Source of the DNA: Sulfopaludibacter sp963835555
GTDB taxonomy: Bacteria; Acidobacteriota; Terriglobia; Bryobacterales; Bryobacteraceae
DNA: 64,000 bases
NCBI GenBank assembly: GCA_963835555.1
Contig: CAWIGC010000019.1
Location: 152,572 to 216,571 of the forward strand
Reading direction: 5' to 3'
The notes beneath the pieces are model-generated. The model was not told where the DNA came from. It worked only from the letters and a program-made list of their open reading frames with translations, and ran no database searches. Positions 36,770 through 45,710 of the stretch are shown here, piece after piece. Every line of letters begins with the position of its first letter. The first letter of the stretch is position 1. The translations under genes and the position numbers were made by a program.

Positions 36770-36958
36770 ATGGCCAAAACCGTTCCTATCATTGGCATCG
36801 AGACCAGCGAACTTCGTTGGATGCGCATGCTGGTCGCGCTATTACGACATCCCGACCCCAACGTTCCGGAGCTGGCGCGGCAAGCGCTTCTTTATCTGAC
36901 GGATGCTGCTGGAGGTGGCGCTGTCAACAAGTCCGAGCCCCTGGACCATGCAGGCTAG
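36770..36958 (+). CDS. Small protein of unknown function
   Basis: 62 residues from ATG 36770, preceded by GAAAGGGCG; a GTG two codons upstream is possible. Sequence MAKTVPIIGIETSELRWMRM then LVALLRHPDPNVPELARQAL resembles a single HEAT-like helical hairpin. Divergent from flaG. No family recognised; codon use and the clear ribosome site favour a real gene, but it could be chance. Confidence 0.5.
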   Translation: MAKTVPIIGIETSELRWMRMLVALLRHPDPNVPELARQALLYLTDAAGGGAVNKSEPLDHAG

Positions 36959-36977
36959 CGACGAACGGTGAGGTTCT

Positions 36978-37003
36978 GTACCATTCATTTGTAAATGTGG
37001 TAC
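36978..37003. promoter_or_regulatory. Inverted repeat directly before the HELIH protease start
   Basis: GTACCA (36978-36983) pairs with TGGTAC (36998-37003), with an inner CATTT/AAATG pairing after a two-base bulge. The dyad ends one base before the ATG at 37005 and replaces any Shine-Dalgarno sequence. It could be an operator over the promoter of a leaderless mRNA, or an RNA hairpin. Confidence 0.45.
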
Positions 37004-37004
37004 C

Positions 37005-37499
37005 ATGCATCACATGTGGGCCCGGTACTTTACTGGCTTTTCAGGTCTCCTTCTTCCTTTACTCTTCTTCGGACTTGCACCCCTCACCTCCGCACAGCAG
37101 GCTCCCGATGCCACATTTTCCCGTGAGCGCACGCTGCTCACCCAGAGCTTCACCAACGAAAAGCTCTGGCTCTGGCAAAAGCGGCTCAATCTGCAGGACT
37201 GGAACATCTCGATCGAGATGACCCGGGAAACCGACCTGAAACCCAGGACGCTCGGCAACATTCATTGGGACCTGGACAAGAAAACCGCCCAGATCCACGT
37301 TCTTGATCCTGCCGATTATCACATGGCGTTCAACGACATGCTGAAAGACATGGAGTTCACCGTGGTACACGAACTGATTCACCTGGAGTTGTCCCCGGTG
37401 CTTTCACCATTGTCGCGCAGCGACGCCAACCGCCGGGACGAGGAACATGCCGTCAATCAGATGGCGGACGCACTGCTGAAACTGGATCGCGTCCGATAA
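37005..37499 (+). CDS. Secreted HELIH zinc metalloprotease-like protein
   Basis: 164 residues. Signal peptide (FTGFSGLLLPLLFFGLAPLT, SAQQ cleavage region), then WQKRLNLQDWNISIEMTRET and the zinc motif FTVVHELIHLELSP near residue 120, with a possible third ligand in RRDEEHAVNQMADALL. The arrangement recalls SprT/minigluzincin proteins. Substrate unknown; likely periplasmic or secreted. Flanked on both sides by inverted repeats. Confidence 0.7.
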   Translation: MHHMWARYFTGFSGLLLPLLFFGLAPLTSAQQAPDATFSRERTLLTQSFTNEKLWLWQKRLNLQDWNISIEMTRETDLKPRTLGNIHWDLDKKTAQIHVLDPADYHMAFNDMLKDMEFTVVHELIHLELSPVLSPLSRSDANRRDEEHAVNQMADALLKLDRVR

Positions 37500-37528
37500 T
37501 CCCGATTGGGTATTGGAATCGGATTATC
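37495..37528. repeat. Inverted repeat at the stop codon of the HELIH gene
   Basis: GATAATCCCGATT (37495-37507) and AATCGGATTATC (37517-37528) are complementary over 12 bases with one bulged C, around a 9-base loop. It overlaps the TAA stop (37497-37499) and lacks a T-tract. It could be a 3' stabilising hairpin or an operator for the Usp gene, which starts 50 bases on. Confidence 0.5.
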
Positions 37529-37578
37529 CTAGAAAGAGGGGTGACCAGGTTCCGACTTGCCCCATTTCAGGAGGCGAC

Positions 37579-38448
37579 GTGCGATCCCTTTCGAAGATCC
37601 TTTTGCCGGTCGATTTCTCCGAACGCGCGGCTTCCGCTGCGAGTTGCGCCAAGCTGCTGGCACAGCACTTTCACGCGGAACTCATGCTGCTTCACGTATT
37701 GCCGCCGGTGCAATATCAGTACGGTCCGGCGGAGCTGGGCGGTGCGCTGTTGAGCGACCTTTATGCGAACCGCGCGGCACTGATCAAACAGGACTTGGAC
37801 CTGTTTCTGGCCGATGAACTGGCGGATTTCCGGGTTACCCGGGTTACCAGAGAGGGCGACCCGGCCCAGGAAATCGTCGCTTTCGCCCACCAGCAAGCGG
37901 TAGACCTGATCATCATGCCGACTCACGGCTACGGTCCGTTCCGCCGTTTCATCCTCGGGTCCAACACCGCCAAAGTGCTCCACGACGCAGACTGTCCGGT
38001 GTGGACCGGAGTTCATATGGAGAACGCGCCCGCCGCGTGCGCCACGCCGCTGAGTCAAATACTGTGCGCGGTGGACCTGGGTCCGCAGAGTGAAAGAGCA
38101 GTGGCGTGGGCTGCCTGGCTGCAGAAGGAGTTCGATGCCCGGTTGACGCTGCTGCACGCGATTGCCGCGGCTCCCGACCGGAGCGATCGGGGAGAAGCTT
38201 CCTGGCGTAGGCAGGTGGGCGAAGTTGTGGAGGAAGAGCTGACGCGGCTCCGGCAAACGGCGGGCTGCGAAGCGGAGATTCTGGTTGAAGCGGGCGATCC
38301 GGCCCAGGTGATCTGCAAGGCAGCCGGGAACCTGGGCAGTGACGCGCTGGTGATCGGCAGGGGCTCCGCGGCGGGCGTGTTTGGACGGCTGCGGACCAAT
38401 GCTTATGCCATCATCCGGCAGTCGCCGTGCCCGGTGGTGAGTGTGTGA
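37579..38448 (+). CDS. Tandem UspA-domain universal stress protein
   Basis: 289 residues, two Usp domains. The first (SKILLPVDFSERAASAASCA to about 145) has the ATP-type loop GYGPFRRFILGSNTAKVLHD; the second (SQILCAVDLGPQSERAVAWA onward) has GRGSAAGVFGRLRTNAYAII. Both end with CPV. Starts at GTG 37579, chosen for the CAGGAGGCGAC ribosome site. Cytosolic, nucleotide-binding by motif; specific role unknown. Confidence 0.88.
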   Translation: MRSLSKILLPVDFSERAASAASCAKLLAQHFHAELMLLHVLPPVQYQYGPAELGGALLSDLYANRAALIKQDLDLFLADELADFRVTRVTREGDPAQEIVAFAHQQAVDLIIMPTHGYGPFRRFILGSNTAKVLHDADCPVWTGVHMENAPAACATPLSQILCAVDLGPQSERAVAWAAWLQKEFDARLTLLHAIAAAPDRSDRGEASWRRQVGEVVEEELTRLRQTAGCEAEILVEAGDPAQVICKAAGNLGSDALVIGRGSAAGVFGRLRTNAYAIIRQSPCPVVSV

Positions 38449-38484
38449 GAGCTCTCTCGCCGCTCGCATGGTAAATTGCAGGTA

Positions 38485-40257
38485 GTGACCTCGCGTACCG
38501 TATACCAAGTTCTGGAAGAGACAGCCAGGCTTCACGGCGATGCGCCGGCTTTGCGTCAGCCGATGGATGACCGATACCTGACATATTCGTGGAATCAGTA
38601 CCAGCATGCGGTGGAGGAGATCGCCTGCGGGTTGCACTGCCTGGGCATGGGGAAGGGCGACACGGTGGCGCTGGATTCGGAGACGCGGCTGGAGTTTTAC
38701 CTGGCGGACCTGGGGATCATGGCCAACGGGTCAATCGCCGCCGCGATGTATCCCAGTTATCCGCCGGCAGACCTGGTGCGGACGATCGAAGGGACCGGCG
38801 CGCGCGCGGCATTCGTCGAAAACCCCAAGACGCTGCAAGCCTTGCGCGGCGCGCCCATTGCGCCACTGGATTCTGCTCACCGGGCGAGGCCGAGGGGGCT
38901 ATGACGCTGGACGAATTGCGCGCGCGCGGGCGGGAAGCGGCGGTGCGGGACCCCGGCCTGCCGGGTCGCATTCGTGGCGAGTGCACGCCTTCGGATCCAG
39001 CGATTCTCTACCTGACCTGCGGCGCCACGGGCGAGCCGAAGATGGCGCTGGTGACGCACCAGGCGATGGTGTCCAATCTCGATATGGGGCCGGCGGTGCT
39101 GCCGCTCGGGCCGGAGGATTCCACGGTGGCGTTTTTGCCTTCGGCGCACATCGCGCAGCGCGTGGTGATCGAGCTGCTGCCGATGCGCTGCGGCATGCCG
39201 GTGACATTTTTCGAGAGCCTGCTGAAGCTGCCGCAGGATATCCGCAAAGTGCGGCCCACCATTCTGCTGGCGCCGCCGCGCATGTGGGAGCGCATTTACT
39301 CCACCATCTGCACGGAGCTGCGCAAGCGGCCGGCGGCGGCGCGCAAAGCCTTCTATGGCGGGCTGGCGCTGGCACTGGCGGCGGCCCGCTACCGGCGCGC
39401 GGGGAAAGCCAGTCCCGCTGCGCATCCGGGTTCCGTTGCGGCTGGCCGACCGGCTGTTGTTCCGCAAGGTGCGGGCGCGTTTCGGCGGGCGGCTGCGAGT
39501 GGCGGCATCCGGCGCGGCGCCGCTGAGCAAGGACCTGGCGGAGTTCTACGAAGCCATCGGCATGCCGCTGATCGAAGGCTACGGCCTTACCGAAGGCGGC
39601 GTGGTGACGCTCAATCCGCTGGACCGGCCCAAGCCCGGCAGCATCGGCAAGCCGCTGCCGGGCGTGGAGATACGCATCTCCGCACGACGGCGAACTGCTG
39701 GTGCAGAGCCCGTGCCTGTTTTCGGGCTATCTGAAGGACCCGGCAACCACGGCCGAAGTGCTGCGCGACGGCTGGCTGCACACCGGCGACATCGGCCACA
39801 TGGATGCCGACGGCTATATCTTCATCACCGGCCGGAAGAAGGAGCTGATCGTTTCCTCCACCGGCAAGAAGATCTATCCTTCGCGCGTGGAGAACCTGTT
39901 CAAGATGGAGCCGCTGATCAGCCAGGTGCTGCTGATCGGCGACCGCCTGCCGTTCCTGACCGCGCTGTTCACGATCAACACCGTGGCGGCCGAAGCGCTC
40001 AAAGGCATGGAGGAGTGGCGGGGCCGGCCGGCTCGGAGGTGATGCAGGCGCCGCCGGTGCTGGCGGAGATTCACAAAGCGGTGGCACGGGTGAATCGGCA
40101 GCTGGCGCCCTTCGAGCAGGTGCGCAAGTACCGCGTGCTGGCGCGCGATTTCTCGATCGAGCAGGGCGAACTGACCGCCACCATGAAGGTGCGGCGGACG
40201 CGCGCCATGGAGAACTTCAAGGAGCACATCGACGAGCTGTACGCCGGGCGGGAGTGA
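38485..40257 (+). CDS. AMP-dependent acyl-CoA synthetase (long-chain type), about five frameshifts
   Basis: About 590 residues when frames are joined. Parts in order: N-terminal ASSIMILAR to FACS (VYQVLEETARLHGDAPALRQ); P-loop-like YLTCGATGEPKMALVTHQA in which the usual S/T-G-T-T-G reads CGATG; VAASGAAPLSKDLAEFYEAI and EGYGLTEGGVVTLNPLDRPK (adenylate motif); LHTGDIGHMDADGYIFITGR; C-terminal GELTATMKVRRTRAMENFKE. Shifts near 38850-38890 (two), 39401-39404 (G4), 39675-39682 and 40020-40035. Activates fatty acids with ATP and CoA. Start GTG 38485 or TTG 38476. Whether the gene is functional depends on those shifts. Confidence 0.75.
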
Positions 40258-40457
40258 TCGGGCGCGGAGGTGCCGGACAATGTAAGTCCGCAGCGCGGGC
40301 ACCGTCCGGTTTCCCGACGGAACGTACTGACGATTGCTTCCCGCAACGCGGTCCAGGACGCTGGCGACGGGAACCATGCGCCCGCGAGGGCTGCTGCCGG
40401 GCGCAGCGTAGCATCCGCTATAGCATACCCACGATAGATATATTTTGACGCGGACTC
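40258..40457. other. Intergenic region with a GC hairpin
   Basis: 200 bases between convergent genes, without a credible ORF. It holds a 7-bp inverted repeat GCGCCCG/CGGGCGC (40378-40404, 13-base loop) that may act as a bidirectional stop without T-tract, then an AT-rich end (ATAGATATATTTTGA, 40433-40447). Confidence 0.5.
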
Positions 40458-41072
40458 CTACAAGATGACGCCACCCTGGCGAAGCACGTCCAGCAGCGGC
40501 AATTTATAAGCGGTCCCGTCCGGCGCGCTCATTGGGGGAGTGCGCGGTGTAGTGAAGGCGCTGCGAATGAAGCCGTCCCAGCGCTGCTGTTGCTGCGGGA
40601 TGTTGCCATGATCGGTTTGCGCATCGTAGGGCGCATGGATTGCCGCGATAAAGCCGTCAAATCGCTGAAAGATCGCCTGTGCGGCCGTCATCACCGCCTG
40701 GGCCGAGGACGCGGACTGCTGTTTCAGCGCCATCAGCTCTATGAACATGTCGCGACAGAACAGCGCCACCAGATCGTAGTGACCTTGCTCGTGGTGGAGC
40801 AGGTCTGTGGGGAAAGGCTCCGGCCGGTCCAAAGCCCACTGGTTTACAAATGTCTGTGCGCTGTCGATCTCGACCGAAATCACCGCATCGTCCCGTAACC
40901 GGTACTGCGGCGGACGGGTGTGGGGCACGTGTTCGGCGAAGATGGTGCGCCTGGGCCGGGCCCGGGTTTGGGCTGCGGTGGCGCGCTGGCCGGGCGGCGG
41001 AGTTCCGGGACGTGGCGAACCGAAATCCTGCCACGTGAGAGTACGCTGTAAGCCATTCAGACGAGATGCCAT
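40458..41072 (-). CDS. DUF922-like putative zinc-dependent protease
   Basis: 204 residues. The putative zinc site HHEQGHYDLVALFCRDM (near residue 93) follows WALDRPEPFPTDLL, matching the HExxHxD pattern of DUF922 proteins. N-terminal part: WQDFGSPRPGTPPPGQ, a typical opening. No clear signal peptide. Function unknown; family members are predicted peptidases. Convergent with the acyl-CoA synthetase gene. Confidence 0.7.
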   Translation of the reverse strand: MASRLNGLQRTLTWQDFGSPRPGTPPPGQRATAAQTRARPRRTIFAEHVPHTRPPQYRLRDDAVISVEIDSAQTFVNQWALDRPEPFPTDLLHHEQGHYDLVALFCRDMFIELMALKQQSASSAQAVMTAAQAIFQRFDGFIAAIHAPYDAQTDHGNIPQQQQRWDGFIRSAFTTPRTPPMSAPDGTAYKLPLLDVLRQGGVIL

Positions 41073-41172
41073 GTGGGCCTCCAGGTCCGAAGTATACAGT
41101 CCCGCCGCTCCGCCGCCAGAGGCCTGGCTGAGTGAAGTACTACCTCATGTGCGGGTACCGGTACGGCGGTTG

Positions 41173-43912
41173 CTACAGCACGAATTCGGCGTGGACGACT
41201 TCATCGTCCAGGGAATGCTTCAGACTGAAGCCGAGCTTCTCGCAAATGCGCATGACGTCGCGATTGTCGGGAAGGATGTCGGCGGTCAGGCGCGTGAGCT
41301 TTTCATCGGCGCCCACGATCAGCAGACGGGCCAGGAGCTCCTTGCCCAAGCCGCGTCCCTGGAATTTGTCACTGATCAGCACGGCCACTTCCGCGTCGCT
41401 GGTGCCGTGGATTTTGGACATGCGGCCCACCCCCAGAATCTCCGATTCACCCGTGGTGGGATTCCGCCGTTCGGCTACCAGGGCCATTTCCCGGTCGTAA
41501 TCGATGAAGCAGATGCGCGTCAGGCGTTCGTGCGTCACCCGCTGCTCCAGGTTCATGAAGTGGAAGTAGCGGAGGTACACGCTGCGCTCGCTGAGGGTTT
41601 CATGGAAGCGTACCATGGCCGGCTCGTCTTCCGGGCGGATGGGCCGGATGTTCACCGCATTGCCGTCCTTCATGGTCCAGGAGGCCACGTAGCGGGCGGG
41701 ATAAGCGCGGATGGCCGTCCTCGGTATTTGGTCCAGGGAGACTTCGGGGCCGTGCACCACGACGCGTGCGTCCAGGGCGATGAGGCCGTCCGGGGAGGCC
41801 AGCAGCGGGTTGATATCGATTTCCTTGATCCACCGCTGTTCCGCCACCAGCGCGCTGAACCGCACCATGAGCACTTCCAGAGCCTGCAGATCCACCGGTT
41901 TCCGGCCGCGGACGCCCTTCAGCGCCTTGTAGATCCTGGTCTGCTCCATCATGCGCCGCGCCAGCGTGGTATTGAGCGGCGGCAAGGCCAGCGAACGATC
42001 CTTGAAAACTTCCACCAATTGGCCGCCGGTTCCGAAGAGCAGCACCGGCCCGAACTGCGGATCCAGGCTGGAGCCGATAATCAGCTCATACGCATCCTTG
42101 AGCTTGATCATGGGCTGCACGGTTACACCCTGGAAGTGCTGGGCTCCGGCTTTTTCGGTGACGGACGCCTCAATGGCGCGAAAGGCACGCTCGACGGTTT
42201 CGGCATCGCCCAGGTTCAACTGCACGCCGCCGACATCGGTCTTGTGTGTGATCGTCTCCGAATACAGTTTGAGCACCACGGGATAGCCGATCTGGCCGGC
42301 CGCTTTCACGGCGGCGGCCGCGTCGGTGGCGATGATGGTTTGTGCAGTCGGAATCCCATAGGCCGCCAGCAACTGCTTGGATTCGAATTCGGTCAGAATG
42401 CTGCGGTTTTCGCCGCGGGCGCGACTGATGATATCGCCCACCAGTTTGCGGTCGGGAGTCCAGCCGGCGGATTCCTCGGAGATGGCCGGCGTTTCGTACA
42501 GCCCTTTCAGGTTATAGCTGTACCGCCACATGTAGTTGAACGCGCGGGCGGCGGTATCGGGATAGGGGAAAGTCGGAATATTGGCGCGATTGAGGATCTC
42601 CTCACCGGCCGCCACATCCACACCGCCCATCCAACTGGCAATCAACGGTTTGCCCTCCTGCCTGGCGAGGGGTTTGAGTTGCTCGGCGATGCGGGTGGGA
42701 TCGGTCATGGCCTGCGGGGTCAGAATGACCAGAATGCCATCGGAGTTAGGATCTTTGGCGGCAATTTCCAGAGCTTTGGCGTAGCGCTCCGGCGAAGCGT
42801 CTCCGATGATGTCCACCGGGTTGTTGTGGCTCCAGGTGGCGGGCAGGACGGCGTTATACGCCTCCATGGTTTCGGGGGTCAACTCCGCCAGTTCGCCGCC
42901 GCCCATGATCAACGCATCGGTGGCCAGCACGCCAGGGCCTCCGGCATTGGTGACGATGGTGAGGCGCGTGTCCTCTGGGGCTGGGCTGCTTGGAGAGCAC
43001 CTCGGCCATGTAAAACAGGTCGGCAATGTTGTTGACGCGCAGCACACCGCTGCGGCGGAACGCGGCTTCCAGCACCTCGTCGCTGCCGGTGAGCGACCCG
43101 GTGTGCGAAGCCGCCGCTTTGGCGGCCGCCGCCGAGCGGCCTGGCTTGATCACAATGATGGGCTTGTTTAGCGCCACCTCGCGCGCCGCGGAAAGGAAAC
43201 TGCGGGCGTTCCCGATGGATTCCATGTAGATGACGATCGACTTGGTGCGCGGGTCGTTGCCCAGATAGTAGATCAGGTCGCCCCAGCCGACATCCACCAT
43301 GGAGCCGACGGACACGAAGGCGCTGAAGCCCACCATTTCCTTTAAGCTCCAATCCAGAACCGCGGTGCACAGAGCGCCGCTCTGGCTGATGAAGCCAACC
43401 GAGCCAGGCCGCGCGATGGTGGTGGCGAAGGTGGCGTTCATGCCGGAAAGCGGGCTCATGACGCCGAGACAGTTCGGCCCGATAACACGGATGCCGGCTT
43501 CCTGCGCTGCCTTCAGCAACTGGCGCTCCAGTTCCGCGCCTTCCGGTCCGATCTCCTTGAAGCCGGCCGAAATGACAATTGCGCCGCGCACGCCATTTTC
43601 GCCGCACTCCCGGATGATGCCCGGGATAGACGGCGGCGGCGTTACGATTACGGCCAGGTCCACCTGCTCGGGAATATCCGCCATGGACTTGTAAGCCTTC
43701 ACGCCCAGGATGCTGGGCCGCTTGGGGTTCACCGGATACACAGTGCCGCCGAAGGGGCTGGTGACCAGGTTCCAGAGAACTGTCCGGCCGACACTATTGG
43801 CGGTTTCGGTAGCGCCGATGACGGCGACGGTTTTGGGGGAGAAGAAGACGTCCAGGGGCAGGTTCTTCTGATTGCGAGTTCTCTTTTTGTTGGTCTTACT
43901 GGTTGCTTGCAT
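41173..43912 (-). CDS. ADP-forming acyl-CoA ligase fused to GNAT acetyltransferase (PatZ/Pat-like), one frameshift
   Basis: About 912 residues. Order: CoA-binding domain (TVAVIGATETANSVGRTVLW), succinyl-CoA-synthetase-like domains with the active-site loop AAASHTGSLTGSDEVLEAAF, ATP-grasp domain (ESKQLLAAYGIPTAQTIIAT, GYPVVLKLYSETITHKTDVG), then a C-terminal GNAT domain (about 760-912) with ISDKFQGRGLGKELLARLLI as the acetyl-CoA loop. The layout equals E. coli PatZ, a protein lysine acetyltransferase; the His in SHTGS is kept, so ligase activity may remain. One extra base at about 42976-42990 breaks the frame (CAGCCC context). Start overlaps the upstream small gene by 17 bases. Confidence 0.87.
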
Positions 43913-44132
43913 GGTCTTCGCTTTCCGTGTTGATGCTGAACGCGGCCTGGTTTAAGGCCTCGATTACGTCCAGGGTGTTGAGTCCGTTTTTGCGGGCCAC
44001 AGTTTCAATATCGCAGTCGTCGCAGGGCGAGCGGAAATGCAGCGCCTCGAAGACGGGAATGGTCTCGGGATGGAGTTGTTTCACATCCCGGATGATCATG
44101 TCGCGGCGGATCAGTTGATCGAATCGAAACAT
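43896..44132 (-). CDS. Small DUF1858/ScdA-N-like redox protein
   Basis: 78 residues from ATG 44132, preceded by AAAGGGCTCCT. Contains SPCDDCDIETVARKNGLNTL, a CxxC-like pair in a small helical domain, similar to the DUF1858 or ScdA N-terminal family. The upstream frame is open but unlike the family. Overlaps the CoA ligase/GNAT gene by 17 bases, so the two are translationally coupled. Confidence 0.65.
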   Translation of the reverse strand: MFRFDQLIRRDMIIRDVKQLHPETIPVFEALHFRSPCDDCDIETVARKNGLNTLDVIEALNQAAFSINTESEDHASNQ

Positions 44133-44175
44133 AGGAGCCCTTTCAGGAGACGTTATTAGTGCATCCCGCCTGCCA

Positions 44176-44190
44176 AAGGGATCGTCCCTT
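44176..44190. terminator. Short hairpin between the DUF1501 gene and the small redox gene
   Basis: AAGGGA (44176-44181), TCG loop, TCCCTT (44185-44190): a perfect 6-bp stem 100 bases downstream of the DUF1501 stop (minus strand). No T-tract, so termination is only a suggestion. Confidence 0.3.
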
Positions 44191-44290
44191 GTTATCAATG
44201 GGTTAGTTGGGGCCGCAGAGCGGAGGTGAGTGAAATGCCCCAGTTTCGCGCGGGATAGCAACGAAATGCGCTTTCAGACCGAATACCAAC

Positions 44291-45696
44291 TTAACTCCCC
44301 CAGAGTTCATTGACCGGAGCATACTGCACGGGATCGGTTGTCGGCACGTAGCTGAAGCCGCGCCCCAGCGGATCGTCGTGGCGCACGGTGGTCCAGTCGA
44401 TGCCCATGGCCGAGTAAATGGTCGCCTCGATGTCTTCGGGGTAGACGTAGCGATTCTGCGACCAGCCGTAATCCACGGTATCCGAGCCCGTGGAGTTGGT
44501 CGCACCGAGGATGGCGCCGCCTTTGACGCCACCACCGGCAAAGAAGGCGAATTGCTGCGGCCAATGGTCGCGCCCGGCCGCCGCTGTCAATGCACCGACG
44601 GTGCGCCCGAACTCGCCGACCATCACGACCAGCGTACTGCTCAACAGGCCGTTCGAATCCAGGTCGCCCAGCAGCGCCGAAACGGCATTATCGAGAATCG
44701 CGCCCTTATTCGTAGCGCTCGCCGGGTTGAGGTTGTTGCCCTGGTAGATGTTGACATGCATGTCCCAGCCATCGTTGCTGGTGATCTGGATGAAGCGCGT
44801 GCCCTGATTCGCTTTCAGAACCTGGGAGGCAACCAGGCAGGCATTGCCCGTGGCGGAACTGCCGTAGCGTGCGCTATCGGCGCTGGTATAACCGAACGCC
44901 TGGTTCACTACGGAGTTGTACATCATGCGGTTGGCGGCCTCGTAAAAATCGTCGTAGTCGCTCATCGGCATTCCGTAAGGGCTGTTCGAGCGCAGGGGAC
45001 CATCCAGCGTGTCCAGCAGCGTCAACCTGCTGTTGAAGCGCGTTTGGCCGTCCGGATTGGTGGTGTTGGCGATCCCGCTGGTAGACGGAGTCACCTTGAA
45101 CGGTGCGTAGGTCGCGGGAAAATAGCCCTGCGTCACGCCGCCCGGCGAATTCAGCGCCAGGAAGGTGGGAAAGGTCGAATTCAGGCTCTGGCGCTCGATC
45201 GCCACTACGCTGCCGATATTCGGCGCGATGTTGCCCAACGCCGCCGCCGGGTTTCGTCCGATCTGCGTCCAGGTCTGCCCCAAAGAATGCACCAGCGCAT
45301 GCGACCTTACTGACCGGACGATGGCGAACTTGCCGGTCATCTGTCCCAGTTTCGGCAGCAAGCCCGGTGGGCCACAGAACGCCATTCACGGTTTCCGGCG
45401 CAAAGCTGGCAGGCGTAGCGCCCGGCACGACCTTCAAATCGAAGGTGTCGGTATGGCTGGGCGCTCCCGCCAGTAGAATGAAGATCACGTTCTGCGCCGT
45501 GTTCCTGGGTGGTCATCCCCGAGTTGGTGACGTCGGCCGCCCTGGCATACCGCTGCGCCAGGAACGACCCGGTAACTCCCGCACCCGCCAGTTGGAAGAA
45601 CTGCCGGCGCGTCCAATGGGGGCGGTTGAAGAACGTCTTATTGGTGTAGCCGTATTTCTTATACGCGCAATTGCATTTTTCCTGTTCGTTGCTCAT
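44291..45696 (-). CDS. DUF1501 secreted protein (Tat-type signal), two frameshifts
   Basis: About 467 residues. N-terminal HWTRRQFFQLAGAGVTGSFL is a twin-arginine type signal. Family features: FILLAGAPSHTDTFDLK, NGVLWPTGLLPKLGQMTG, SNDGWDMHVNIYQGNNL, LVVMVGEFGRTVGALTAAAG and RDHWPQQFAFFAGGGVKGGA. DUF1501 belongs to the alkaline phosphatase/sulfatase-like group; function unknown. Shifts at about 45500-45505 and at the CCC run 45363-45365; removing one base each restores the frame. Follows the DUF1549/DUF1553 gene by 14 bases, the usual pairing. Confidence 0.85.
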
Positions 45697-45710
45697 GACG
45701 TCCTCCTCCG

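Noticed and set aside
40807..43035. 742-codon open frame on the plus strand opposite the CoA ligase/GNAT gene
   Set aside because: It mirrors codon periodicity of the minus-strand gene, has no family motif and reads as a typical high-GC antisense shadow.
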